This document shows positions 1 through 7,833 of a stretch of 64,000 nt of DNA, in pieces. The stretch is from Clostridium estertheticum subsp. estertheticum. Lineage in GTDB: Bacteria > Bacillota > Clostridia > Clostridiales > Clostridiaceae. The notes under the pieces are model-generated. The model was not told where the DNA came from and ran no database searches. It saw only the letters and a list, made by a program, of their open reading frames with translations. Numbering within the stretch: position 1 is the stretch's first letter; the number at the start of each line of letters is the position of its first letter. The stretch spans positions 859,001-923,000 of the forward strand of contig NZ_CP015756.1 of the NCBI RefSeq assembly GCF_001877035.1, written 5' to 3'. Both the position numbers and the translations under genes were made by a program.

Positions 1-726
1 AGAAAATTTTTAGATGATGCTAAAGAAAATAATATGGACATTCAATATTGTGAGAAAATTAAAGGAGAAGCTACATCATCATTCATATCCATTAATGATT
101 CAGCTGGAAATAGAATAGTTGGCATTGATGACATGGATATATATCATAACATGACACCAGTGTTTATTGAAAAAAACTTAGACAGAATTAATCATTCAGA
201 CTATTGCATTATTGACACAAATCTTCCGAAGGATGTAATAGAATATATCTATGACAAAGTAACAACTCCTCTTGTCGTTAAAACAGTATCTTTGAATAAA
301 AGCTACCGACTAATTAACAATATACAAAAAATAGAAATTTTAATAATCACACCAAAAGAGCTATCACAATTAGTTTCTGAATTAAATGAGACTTATAAAA
401 ACATTAATAATGCAATTGACCTCTTACTAAATAAAGGTGTTAAAAATGTTCTCGTTTTTTCAGTAAGTAAAGGTCTGTTTTTTAAAAATCAAAGCATAGA
501 ATATAAATGGAATATTAAACCGAATTTAATTGTAAATACAAACGGAGCAAGTGCAACTCTAACTGGTACTTTGATTTGGGGACTTCAAAATAATATGAAC
601 TGGGAAGAAGCTTTAAAATATGCTTATGTTGCAGCCATTAGTAGTATGGAAACACAAACTCCGGTAAATCCGAATTTATCCGAAGAATTATTAATGAAAA
701 AAAAGAAATTTCTTTTTCCTAATTAA
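1..726 (+). CDS. PfkB-family kinase paralogue, 5'-truncated by window edge, active site degenerate
   Basis: The frame is open from base 1 (first in-frame ATG at 34), so the N-terminus lies outside the window. The protein aligns with the C-terminal two thirds of the intact PfkB nucleoside kinase at 1687-2631. The anion-hole/catalytic motif is NGAGD in that copy but NGASA here, so the catalytic Asp has become Ala. The Asp of DPVS has also become Lys (KTVS). Seen: an open frame without these residues. Inferred: a non-catalytic or decaying paralogue. It runs rightward, converging on the leftward nucleoside cluster, and ends at a shared hairpin terminator. A non-kinase role cannot be excluded. Confidence 0.75.
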   Translation, partial: RKFLDDAKENNMDIQYCEKIKGEATSSFISINDSAGNRIVGIDDMDIYHNMTPVFIEKNLDRINHSDYCIIDTNLPKDVIEYIYDKVTTPLVVKTVSLNKSYRLINNIQKIEILIITPKELSQLVSELNETYKNINNAIDLLLNKGVKNVLVFSVSKGLFFKNQSIEYKWNIKPNLIVNTNGASATLTGTLIWGLQNNMNWEEALKYAYVAAISSMETQTPVNPNLSEELLMKKKKFLFPN

Positions 727-748
727 AATTATGATATTATTTTTCATA

Positions 749-784
749 AAAAGACCTTATCTCAACACAAGATAAGGTCTTTTA
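749..784. terminator. bidirectional intrinsic terminator
   Basis: The 13-nt arms 750-762 and 770-782 (core AGACCTTATCT / AGATAAGGTCT) pair across a 7-nt loop, with an A-run before and a T-run after. It lies between the convergent kinase paralogue and the leftward nucleoside cluster and can serve both. Confidence 0.9.
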
Positions 785-985
785 TTAAAAGAATAATCCT
801 ACAATAGTGGCTGTCAACAAAGAGGCGACAAAAAGGCTAATTCCGATATAATAAAGAAGGCATCCTACTCCTCCTGCAAATAAACGGATTCCTAAAGCAT
901 CACTTGTAAAAATATGAGGGTATAAGTAACTTCCAATAGATATAAAGACTCCATAAGAAATTAAATATAAAAAAGTTCCAACATT
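785..985 (-). pseudogene. C-terminal fragment of a membrane transporter
   Basis: Directly downstream of the TrpF-like gene, the minus strand carries an open stretch of about 66 codons ending in TAA (785-787). It has no start codon of its own. It encodes two hydrophobic helices (for example LFAGGVGCLLYYIGISLF). It looks like the last helices of a multi-pass transporter, plausibly the nucleoside uptake protein of this cluster after a deletion. The family cannot be named from this fragment. Confidence 0.6.
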
Positions 986-988
986 ATT

Positions 989-1681
989 TTATAACCCTAA
1001 TTCCTCAGCAATCTTATCTGCTCTTTCACAAAACTCTTTTACTTTTGGAATGTCTTTTTCCATTACACCATCATTGTATTTATGGCTTGTTTTAGTTAAA
1101 GAGTCTACGCCATAAGGTTTTACCTGTTTGATACATTCTTCTACATTATCCGGTCCTAAACCTCCTGCAATAATTACCGGTATATTTACAGAGCTTACAA
1201 TCTCTGCATCAATGTCCCAATCGTGGGTCATACCACTTGCCCCGATACCTGTATCTGCTGCAAGTCCTGAATCTGTTAAGATATAATCACAAAATTTTGC
1301 ATATTCCTTTGCACGGTCTACAGCTTCATGTCCGTCCACAAGAACAGCCTGCATCAATTTAACACCTGGGCATTCTTTACGTAATCTTTCAGCAAATGCT
1401 GCATTAGCTGTAAATTTCATGCCTGCAATATGCAGAATATCCGGTTTTACTCTGTTTGTAATGAAAATCATTTCATCAGGGTCTGTATTCAGCATGATGG
1501 CTATGCATTTGACACCACGTTGTTTCGCCTCATTGAAGATACGATCCACAACATCAAATGGAACACGATGAGCTGGTACCCCACCGCTCTGCATAGGTAC
1601 TAGGCCAATATGGTCTGCACCAGCATCCATAGTTGCAACACTTTCATTGTAGTTTATTAAAGAATATATTTGCTTTTTCAT
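989..1681 (-). CDS. TrpF-like (phosphoribosylanthranilate isomerase fold) protein in a nucleoside cluster
   Basis: A 230-aa TIM-barrel protein. The C-terminal phosphate-binding part (IIAGGLGPDNVEECIKQVKP, then YGVDSLTKTS) and the segment ILTDSG...GASGMTHDWD match TrpF, whose general acid Asp lies in the matching DS/DT position. The TrpF N-terminal catalytic Cys (KICG) is absent: the protein starts MKKQIYSLINYNE. No trp genes are nearby. It follows the PfkB kinase by 5 bp in the order hydrolase-kinase-TrpF-like. I infer an aldose-ketose isomerase acting on a sugar phosphate released from nucleosides, not tryptophan synthesis. Its codons look richer in G+C than the surroundings, which suggests transfer. 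An AGGAGG-like site is not evident; the ATG at 1681 fits the tight spacing. Confidence 0.75.
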   Translation of the reverse strand: MKKQIYSLINYNESVATMDAGADHIGLVPMQSGGVPAHRVPFDVVDRIFNEAKQRGVKCIAIMLNTDPDEMIFITNRVKPDILHIAGMKFTANAAFAERLRKECPGVKLMQAVLVDGHEAVDRAKEYAKFCDYILTDSGLAADTGIGASGMTHDWDIDAEIVSSVNIPVIIAGGLGPDNVEECIKQVKPYGVDSLTKTSHKYNDGVMEKDIPKVKEFCERADKIAEELGL

Positions 1682-1686
1682 ATTTT

Positions 1687-2631
1687 TTACACCCCTTTAG
1701 AAAATTTTTTTGCTCTTTCTATTACATTTTTAATATTTAAATTTGGAGATACCGAATCGGCAACTTCTACGGTTAAACTAGCTGCTGCCTGAGTCAACAT
1801 CCCTACTCTTTTTAACGGTATTGCATTATCATACTGGAAACGTGCCCATGTAATAGTTGCCGTACTACAATCACCGGCTCCATTTACGCTCACTACATGT
1901 GAATCCAAGATTGGAATACAATCCACTCCTCCTTCTCTTGAACACAAGATTCCCTTTGCTCCTAAAGATATAAAGACATTTGTTACTCCTTTTTGATGTA
2001 AAACTCTGGCTGCTTCTTTAGCACTTTCAGTATCAACAATTTTTACTCCAGTTAAGACACTTGCTTCTAATTCATTTGGTTTAAAAGTATCAATCTTATC
2101 TAAAATATTTTCAAATCTGTTTAATTTAGCAATAGAGACTGGATCTACGAAAATCGGTACAGTGCAATGGTTTGCAATCCACTCGATAGATTCTTTTGGA
2201 ATATTTCCATCAATCACACAAATGGACGCTTCGTTAATGAAGTTTATACGTTTCTCCAAGAATTCAGGAGTAATATTTTCAGTGATTTTCATATCATTAA
2301 CCGCTGTGACCATATCTCCTTGGTCATCGGTGATATACAAATAAGTTGAGCTTTTGGTATTAAGAATACATTCAGCATAATCTAAGTAAATATTATTCTT
2401 TTTACACTCCTCACATAAAAATTGTCCGAAATAATCATCTCCATAGACTGTTAGTAAATATGTAGGAACATCTAATTTAACTAAGTTTTTAGCAATATTC
2501 TGTCCTACTCCACCAACTGTCATATCAATCTCTCCGATATTTGAATCTTTTTCATGATATACATTTCCAGACAAACCTGCTATATCTAAATTCAGTCCCC
2601 CTATAACTACTACATAATTATCCATTAACAT
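1687..2631 (-). CDS. PfkB-family nucleoside kinase (pseudouridine kinase-like)
   Basis: 314 aa, full length for the family. It has the N-terminal GGLNLDIAG and GGVGQNIAKNL motifs of ribokinase/PsuK-type kinases, the acceptor region DDQGDMVTAVNDM, DPVS at the sheet edge, KPNELEA, and the catalytic NGAGDCSTATITW with an intact Asp. The start is supported by AGGAGG 7 nt upstream of ATG at 2631. It should phosphorylate ribose, a nucleoside or pseudouridine with ATP. No pseudouridine glycosidase (PsuG) is visible; the partner here is a nucleoside hydrolase, so ribose is a likely alternative substrate. A perfect 12-bp inverted repeat lies just upstream at 2681-2712. Confidence 0.85.
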   Translation of the reverse strand: MLMDNYVVVIGGLNLDIAGLSGNVYHEKDSNIGEIDMTVGGVGQNIAKNLVKLDVPTYLLTVYGDDYFGQFLCEECKKNNIYLDYAECILNTKSSTYLYITDDQGDMVTAVNDMKITENITPEFLEKRINFINEASICVIDGNIPKESIEWIANHCTVPIFVDPVSIAKLNRFENILDKIDTFKPNELEASVLTGVKIVDTESAKEAARVLHQKGVTNVFISLGAKGILCSREGGVDCIPILDSHVVSVNGAGDCSTATITWARFQYDNAIPLKRVGMLTQAAASLTVEVADSVSPNLNIKNVIERAKKFSKGV

Positions 2632-2680
2632 CTTGATACCTCCTTAACTTTATGGATAATGATAATACAAAAGTTCTAAC

Positions 2681-2712
2681 ATATAAACAAATATATAAAC
2701 ATTTGTTTATAT
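2681..2712. promoter_or_regulatory. palindromic operator upstream of PfkB kinase
   Basis: Arms ATATAAACAAAT (2681-2692) and ATTTGTTTATAT (2701-2712) form a perfect 12-bp inverted repeat with an 8-bp spacer, about 50 bp upstream of the kinase start. The same half-site AAACAAAT recurs at 3889-3921, which argues for a shared regulator. That regulator is not encoded in the window. Confidence 0.65.
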
Positions 2713-2767
2713 TAAAATGCCAAAAAAAATCTCTAATCTACAAATACATATTGATATAATCCAAAAT

Positions 2768-3697
2768 TTAGTATAATTTTAATGTATCGTATACTAGATT
2801 CCAAAATTTATCAAAATCTAATTTAGTAGCAACTAAAGCATTAGGTTCTTTTCCGGTATTACCATAGTAATCACATACTGTTTTTCCATAAGTTAATTCA
2901 CTACTAGTTTCTATTTCTACATTCATGGGTTTCGTTTGGATAATGGTTGGATCAATTAAATAAGCTACTGTAGTTGGGTCATGTACTGGTGGTGAATCGA
3001 AGCCAAACACTTTTTTCTGTGTCATTCTAAAATATTCCATTAAATCAACAAATAAGTTTGATGCAGTATTATTTAAAGTCTTTATTCTATTTACCACTTC
3101 AATTGTTGCTAGCGCTTGTCTTGTTAAGTCTAATCCCATCATTACTATTGGTCTACCGCAAGAAAATACAACTTGAGCTGCCTCTGCATCGGAATGAATG
3201 TTAAATTCAGCTGACGGTGTAACATTTCCTAATTGATAGGAACCACCCATTAATACAATTTGTTTTATTTTTGGAACTATAAGTGGTTCTTTTTTCATTG
3301 CCATAGCAATATTACTAAGTGGTCCTGTAGGAACAAGGGTTATATCATTATTAGAATTCAACAGTATCTCTATAATTAAGTCTACTGCATGTCTACTATC
3401 TAACTTAACTGTTTGTTTTCCGAAATGTGGTCCATCAAGTCCACTTTCGCCATGTATATTATTTGCTACAACTTGTTTTTTTCTTATCATAGGTACAGAC
3501 ATTCCGGCAGCAACTGGGACATTATTAATTCCAACGGCACTACAAATATCTAATGCATTTTTAGTCGTTTTTTCTAGCGTTTGATTACCAGACACCACGG
3601 TTATAGCTACAAGTTCTATATTAGGATTCTTAGCTGCCAATAAAATAGCAATGGCATCATCATGTCCAGGATCTACATCAAGTATTATTTTTTCCAT
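2768..3697 (-). CDS. ribonucleoside hydrolase (RihA/RihB type, IunH family)
   Basis: 309 aa, the normal length. The N-terminus DVDPGHDDAIAIL is the Ca2+-binding Asp cluster that defines inosine-uridine-preferring nucleoside hydrolases. NNIHGESGLDGPHF, the PTGPLSNIA segment, GGSYQLGNVTPSAEFNIHSD and the late FDSPPVHDPTTVAYL motif are all present. It cleaves ribonucleosides to ribose plus base. The closest resemblance is to pyrimidine-type RihA/RihB enzymes. It is first in the leftward cluster; a 136-bp gap holding an operator separates it from the kinase. The start ATG at 3697 has GGAGGT upstream. Confidence 0.92.
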   Translation of the reverse strand: MEKIILDVDPGHDDAIAILLAAKNPNIELVAITVVSGNQTLEKTTKNALDICSAVGINNVPVAAGMSVPMIRKKQVVANNIHGESGLDGPHFGKQTVKLDSRHAVDLIIEILLNSNNDITLVPTGPLSNIAMAMKKEPLIVPKIKQIVLMGGSYQLGNVTPSAEFNIHSDAEAAQVVFSCGRPIVMMGLDLTRQALATIEVVNRIKTLNNTASNLFVDLMEYFRMTQKKVFGFDSPPVHDPTTVAYLIDPTIIQTKPMNVEIETSSELTYGKTVCDYYGNTGKEPNALVATKLDFDKFWNLVYDTLKLY

Positions 3698-3796
3698 AAG
3701 TCTACCTCCATTATTTAACTATAAATTAGTTTAATAGTTCTTAACTTTAATCGTTTTCACAATGAGTATTTTTAGACAAATATTTTAAAGCTGAAT

Positions 3797-3835
3797 TCAT
3801 CCACATATAACGACTACATGATTATCTATTAACAT
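3797..3835 (-). pseudogene. ghost of a second PfkB kinase 5' end
   Basis: Thirteen minus-strand codons (MLIDNHVVVICG, then stop) match the start of the kinase at 1687-2631 (MLMDNYVVVIGG), and similarity continues through the start region and its upstream RBS zone. The rest of the gene is missing. With the operator at 3889-3921 it marks a former duplicate of the kinase promoter and start. Confidence 0.7.
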
Positions 3836-3888
3836 CTCAATACCTCTTTTTCTTTATGAATATACTATAACACAAAATCTTTATTTTT

Positions 3889-3921
3889 TAAACAAATATT
3901 TGTAATATAAACATTTGTTTA
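3889..3921. promoter_or_regulatory. second palindromic operator of the nucleoside cluster
   Basis: TAAACAAAT (3889-3897) and ATTTGTTTA (3913-3921) are inverted arms with a 15-bp spacer. ACAAATATTTGT, nested at the left arm, is itself a palindrome. It is the counterpart of the site at 2681-2712 and lies in front of the kinase ghost and the nucleoside hydrolase. Confidence 0.55.
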
Positions 3922-4655
3922 TAAAAGGTGCAATAAGCATAGCCACAGCTTCAATATAATTAAACTCTATTTTTATATTACGCAATGATATAATGTTAGG
4001 ACATCACTTTTTTCTTATATTACTGAGAAGTCAGGTGAAAAAAGATAATATTAATGGATATATGAATCTGCTAAAAATCGTATTTAGTTTGAGATTATAA
4101 TTTGCCTATAAAATAACATTATGTTGTAACTGTAAAAAAAAATTTACAGTTGTAAATTTTTTTTTACGTTTTAATTAGCAAAGTGGCTTGAAACGTTTAC
4201 ATGTTTTTTATTAGTTGCCGTATTTCATTAAAATTCAAGCCACTACACATAAAAAATACCTGTTGAATTAAAAGTTGAAAGATTTTGTAGAGGGGGTGGA
4301 GACTCCAGTATCATAATATTGTTGATAAAATGAATTTGAATATTAGAGTCAGTATCTATGAGATTTTCTAAATGCATTATTACAGAATGGTAAGTTAACT
4401 CGGAGTGCAGGAAAGGAAAAAATATCAAAAGAGATGGGTATGGAAATATCAGAGAAAATTTTTGAAATAAATCACTCAACAAGGTCATTTATGTTTAACT
4501 ATTTAGGTTGAGTATTATTTAAGAAGTATAGAAGCTAGAGAATTAGATGAGGATAATAAAATTATGATATTTTCAATAATAGTGTTGAAAACTTGACATA
4601 TTTTAAGGAAAGCCAAATTGCTTTCCTTAGTTCACATTTTACGAAATATATTGTA
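3922..4655. other. long gene-poor stretch with inverted repeats
   Basis: No convincing gene. It holds a perfect A/T-rich palindrome (4132-4167), an 11-bp inverted repeat AGTGGCTTGAA / TTCAAGCCACT at 4182-4192 and 4234-4244, and a hairpin AAGGAAAGC / GCTTTCCTT at about 4609-4631. A minus-strand open frame at 4243-4488 lacks any RBS or family resemblance. Confidence 0.5.
4132..4167. repeat. perfect 17-bp inverted repeat with A9/T9 tracts
   Basis: The arm GTAAAAAAAAATTTACA (4132-4148) is followed after two bases by its exact reverse complement (4151-4167). The nine-base A and T tracts make it a strong cruciform or bend candidate. It is not next to a gene end, so a terminator role is doubtful. 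Confidence 0.7.
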
Positions 4656-4781
4656 TTATGAATTTTTTTTAATATATATTTTTAATGCCTTTATAAACAA
4701 AATCATTATGTATATGCTTAATCCTGCAACCGTTATTAAGAATAAAAAATAAAATGAACTGAATATACCAAACCTTGACAT
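4656..4781 (-). CDS. 41-aa single-pass membrane protein
   Basis: A small frame, MSRFGIFSSFYFLFLITVAG and onward, ending in a basic tail IKKNS. It starts at ATG 4781 with GGAGG 7 nt upstream. One strongly hydrophobic helix (about residues 8-31) is followed by a lysine-rich cytoplasmic end. The good RBS and clean helix argue that it is real. The function is not recognisable. It stands alone, with no partner in the same direction nearby. Confidence 0.6.
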   Translation of the reverse strand: MSRFGIFSSFYFLFLITVAGLSIYIMILFIKALKIYIKKNS

Positions 4782-4833
4782 ATCTTAACCTCCTAACTTT
4801 ATTATCATTTGTTTGGATACTGATTTTAATAAG

Positions 4834-4885
4834 TACTCCGTAATCCTTTATATAGACTTATCATAAACGTTTATTAAACATAGCC
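4834..4885 (-). mobile_element. remnant of the IS1595-type element (transposase 5' side)
   Basis: This segment matches the region just upstream of the transposase at about 16977-17050: ACTCCGTAATCCTTTATATAG against CCTCCGTAATCCTTCATATAG, then a shared AAACATAGCC edge. The RBS GGAGG has decayed to GGAGT. No transposase coding sequence remains. Confidence 0.6.
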
Positions 4886-5220
4886 TAAATAATTAATAAA
4901 TCAATTTTAAATTAGCTATTTTAATGAAAACTCGAGCTTTATTATGTGTGGTTCTAAGGCGTTTACTACAAGTGGTAATTGATAAGGTAATGCTCAGGTA
5001 TACTTTTTAATTTAGTCCTTTTAAATGATATATTTTTTATAATAAAGTATCAAATAAAATGATATATTCAAAAACTTAATTGCTTAATAATCTATATAAA
5101 TCAATGATTCATTTAACATATAATATTCAGTTATGACGTAGTACCTGAATAAGCCAACTTAATGAAAGCTTTAGATGATGTTGATGTGTGAAATTAGAAT
5201 ACTGCGCTATATTCTTATGT
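4886..5220. other. non-coding stretch
   Basis: AT-rich sequence without an open frame that has an RBS, without a convincing hairpin, and without similarity to anything else in the window. It separates the IS remnant from the small membrane protein at 5221-5481. Confidence 0.4.
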
Positions 5221-5481
5221 TTATAAAAGGCGATGTATTTTTGATATTATTAAAATTGTAAGTACGAAGCTAAGAATACTACATAAAATATGTTGTATTC
5301 TTAGCTTCTTATTTTCTTTATAAAACCTCAACCCAACAAATAATTGTTGACAACCTATATTTATAAACATTAGTGGTATTACAATTTTAAAATCTACTAA
5401 TTCTAACCAACCAACTATAAAAAGTATAACGACCGATATTATAAAAGGTATATTCGCTAATAACATTTGTTTGTTTTTCAT
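5221..5481 (-). CDS. 86-aa three-helix membrane protein (DUF3953-like)
   Basis: Hydrophobic segments at about residues 8-26, 30-48 and 64-82 separated by short basic loops (GLRFYKENKKLRIQH). The start ATG at 5481 has AGAGGGGG about 11 nt upstream. The overall plan resembles small DUF3953-type membrane proteins of Firmicutes, but this is judged from topology and length only. Monocistronic and leftward. Confidence 0.6.
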   Translation of the reverse strand: MKNKQMLLANIPFIISVVILFIVGWLELVDFKIVIPLMFINIGCQQLFVGLRFYKENKKLRIQHILCSILSFVLTILIISKIHRLL

Positions 5482-5692
5482 TTATTAATATACCCCCTCT
5501 TATTAATTATATTAGAGTTTTGTTAATACAGATTATTTTACCAGTGTGACGTACTTTCTGAAAAGTCCGTAATAGAGATTATTTAAATTTTACCGTATTT
5601 TATACCTTAAAATGTGATAAGATTTTCAAAATTGTACATTTAAATATATGATAAAAAAGCAAGAGCCTGATTTCTCCTGATAATGTATGATA

Positions 5693-6649
5693 TTAAAAAA
5701 TTAATTGATATAACCGTTTCAATCTATATGGTTCATGTAGAAAATAGAACACTACTGATAAAACCACTATAAGAAAAAATAAAGCAATATATATAATTTT
5801 TATTTTTCTATTGTTTTTAACATTATTTGGATTGACAACGATAGAAAATATAAAGTACCCGATAATTCCTGTTAAAATTAATAGAATACACCACTTAGTA
5901 TTTAGCCTTCCATATCTGTAAACATTTATTATTGACCATATTATCCATAGTACCCAACATATCATAAAAATTAAAATTGCTAACCCTAAATAAAAACCAC
6001 TATAGTCCGTATTAGCAGAAGTTTTTACTCCTGTTTCTAAAAGATATTTAGTATTATTTACTGTGACTTCATGTCCAGACCTATTATTATAAGATTCGCT
6101 TTCTATTTTTTTAGGATAACTATACTTTATTTCGCCAGAGAATGGTTCATTATTTTTGCTACTATCAAAGTTTGGTGGCAATTCTTTTAGAGCAACATAA
6201 GTAAGTTGATTATTCTTATCATCTTTAAAGATTTCTTTTAGATATATATCAACACTTGCAATTCCTTCATTTATTAATTTTGTTTCTATCAATTCAATTT
6301 GAGGATTCATGGTACTAATTCTCTTAATATAGCCCTGATTTAGTATAAATGCTGTTACAAGTAATAATACGGATAGTGCTAATAAAATCAATGATGATAC
6401 TCGTATTTTACTGGCAAATAATTTTTGAAAACTTAATACATGATTTAATTCATTTCTTATCTGAAATACTTCCCCAAATCTTTCTATAGCAATTTTGACG
6501 CTTTCTTCTTCAGTTACTCCATTTTCTTGAAGTTCCTTTACAGTTTGCATTAAATGATTTCTCATTTCTTGTTTTAAATCTTCTGTCTCTTTAGATGAAT
6601 CACTTGCACCTCTATATATAGAATTTAGATACTTATCTATCCTATCCAC
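5693..6649 (-). CDS. HAAS-domain membrane protein, PadR partner
   Basis: 318 aa. Residues 1-75 (MDRIDKYLNSIYRG, then LKQEMRNHLMQTVKELQENG with TEEESVKIAIERFG) form the helical HAAS/permease-prefix domain seen in proteins encoded next to PadR regulators. Helices follow at about 84-105, 222-245, 253-272 and 283-305, with an extracytoplasmic domain between the first and second. The start is GTG at 6649, overlapping the PadR stop codon (TAGTG) with GGGGAGG upstream, so the two genes are translationally coupled. It is probably an envelope-stress or transporter-linked membrane protein controlled by the PadR partner. Confidence 0.8.
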   Translation of the reverse strand: MDRIDKYLNSIYRGASDSSKETEDLKQEMRNHLMQTVKELQENGVTEEESVKIAIERFGEVFQIRNELNHVLSFQKLFASKIRVSSLILLALSVLLLVTAFILNQGYIKRISTMNPQIELIETKLINEGIASVDIYLKEIFKDDKNNQLTYVALKELPPNFDSSKNNEPFSGEIKYSYPKKIESESYNNRSGHEVTVNNTKYLLETGVKTSANTDYSGFYLGLAILIFMICWVLWIIWSIINVYRYGRLNTKWCILLILTGIIGYFIFSIVVNPNNVKNNRKIKIIYIALFFLIVVLSVVFYFLHEPYRLKRLYQLIF

Positions 6650-6984
6650 TATTTTACCTCCCCCAAAAAATTATCTACAATGCTCTTGAAAAATTGCCAT
6701 TCTTTCTGTGAATTTTCTAAATATTTTTTACCCTTATCGTTTATATGATGATACCTTCGCCTTCCCCCACCACTTAATGAATCGTCCCAATATGATTCTA
6801 AAAGTCCATTATTCTCAAGTCTTTTTAACACAACATACATTGTTCCCTCTTTTATCTCAAATGTTTCCTTACTTGTATTTCTTATCTTTTTTGCTATATC
6901 ATATCCATATAAATCTTCTACTACTAACAGGCTCAATATTATACTTTCAATATATCCTTTTATCATCTCTTTATTTATTTCCAA
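6649..6984 (-). CDS. PadR-family transcriptional regulator
   Basis: 111-aa winged helix: KGYIESIILSLLVVEDLYGY, then a basic recognition helix and IKEGTMYVVLKRLENNGLLES, a wing GGGRRRYHHINDKGKKYL, and a short C-terminal helix for dimerisation. This is the length of the PadR-s2 subfamily. The family start pattern favours the TTG at 6984, since the next Met is seven residues into the domain. It is the first gene of a two-gene operon and probably represses its own promoter through the dyad at 7013-7045. Confidence 0.9.
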   Translation of the reverse strand: MEINKEMIKGYIESIILSLLVVEDLYGYDIAKKIRNTSKETFEIKEGTMYVVLKRLENNGLLESYWDDSLSGGGRRRYHHINDKGKKYLENSQKEWQFFKSIVDNFLGEVK

Positions 6985-7006
6985 TTTTTCTCACTTCCTA
7001 ATTACA

Positions 7007-7045
7007 TAATAACATAAACTACTATATAGAGTAAAGTAGTTTATG
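7007..7045 (-). promoter_or_regulatory. padR promoter with overlapping 11-bp dyad
   Basis: On the minus strand a -35-like TTTACT (7030-7035) and a -10-like TTATTA (7007-7012) are 17 bp apart. A perfect inverted repeat CATAAACTACT / AGTAGTTTATG (7013-7023, 7035-7045) spans the spacer and touches both elements. This is the arrangement expected for PadR autorepression. Confidence 0.65.
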
Positions 7046-7166
7046 ATATATAATTTTACAATAAAAAAACACAGATTTAATTAAATCTATGCTTAAGTGA
7101 CGAATCTTTTCTTCGTCATATTCTACGATGTCGTCTTAATTAATAGTAATTATAGTATGTTTTTAT

Positions 7167-7319
7167 ATGAATATAGCTGGAGTAACTCTTGTAGATTTTA
7201 TGGATTTGCTTAAAAATAAAAATATATCTTGGAATGAATATACAGAAGATGAATTTAGACTGGATCGAATTGTATTAAAAGAGTTCAAAGATGAATTAGG
7301 TGATAGTAAAAATGACTAA
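7167..7319 (+). CDS. 50-aa acidic small protein, possible UPF0175-type fragment
   Basis: An open frame from ATG 7167 to TAA 7319 (start MNIAGVTLVDFMDLL, end KEFKDELGDSKND). The pattern, a short helix GVTLVDFMDLLKNKNISW followed by acidic YTEDEFRLD, resembles the C-terminal half of UPF0175-type antitoxin proteins (AGIS.wEF.ELL...I...). No clear RBS precedes it and no toxin partner is intact nearby, so it may be a remnant. Confidence 0.35.
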   Translation: MNIAGVTLVDFMDLLKNKNISWNEYTEDEFRLDRIVLKEFKDELGDSKND

Positions 7320-7447
7320 AGTTGTATGCAATTGTTTTGAAATCTGCACAAGAGATTGATAGGAAGATAATATAAATGAAACAAGAGAGGACATATGGCT
7401 TCCCTTATGAACATTTCGAAATATGCATTAATCTCTTGAAAGCATAC

Positions 7448-7555
7448 TTATTTCATTCGTTTAAAGACTGCGACAATTTCTCTACTTTTTCCATCATCTT
7501 GAGTAGTTGAGAAACACGACACTAATTCCCAACCTTGTTCTCCAAAACATCCACC
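7448..7555 (-). pseudogene. C-terminal fragment of a DUF4177-like protein
   Basis: About 35 codons read GEQGWELVSCFSTT, then GKSREIVAVFKRMK and a stop. This is the typical end of DUF4177-type proteins (EGWELVSV...AIFKR). An in-frame TGA at 7556-7558 and the lack of a start show that only the tail survives. Confidence 0.5.
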
Positions 7556-7626
7556 TCAATTCACATATTTAATTTTAGTTAATACAAAACCTAAACACAA
7601 TATTGTAAAATTGTTTTCTAATTCAA

Positions 7627-7809
7627 TTTGACGCATTATTTCATAAGGGATTTATATGTTTTGGAGATGATGGTAAAATTATGGTCTCTAAATTGATTGA
7701 GAAAGATTGCTACGAATTATTAAATATTAGTAGCAGTGATCAAATTGCGCTTACAGATAAAAATAAAGGTTATTTAAAATGGCATGGAGACAAGATATTT
7801 AAAAGATAG
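7627..7809 (+). pseudogene. C-terminal fragment of an HNH endonuclease
   Basis: 61 codons, FDALFHKGFICFGDDGKIMV ... ALTDKNKGYLKWHGDKIFKR then TAG, match the C-terminal extension of HNH restriction-type endonucleases (FD.GFISFDD.G.I ... YL.WHR..IF). The HNH core and start are missing. It is probably a relic of a defence gene. It lies just before an IS remnant. Confidence 0.6.
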
Positions 7810-7833
7810 GGTTAAATTTAAGATAACATTTAT

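Noticed and set aside
989-1681. Genuine TrpF of tryptophan biosynthesis
   Set aside because: The N-terminal catalytic Cys motif is missing and no trp genes are near; the context is nucleoside salvage.
4243-4488. 81-codon minus-strand open frame
   Set aside because: No RBS, no family resemblance, low-complexity hydrophobic composition, and it lies in a region of inverted repeats. Probably chance.
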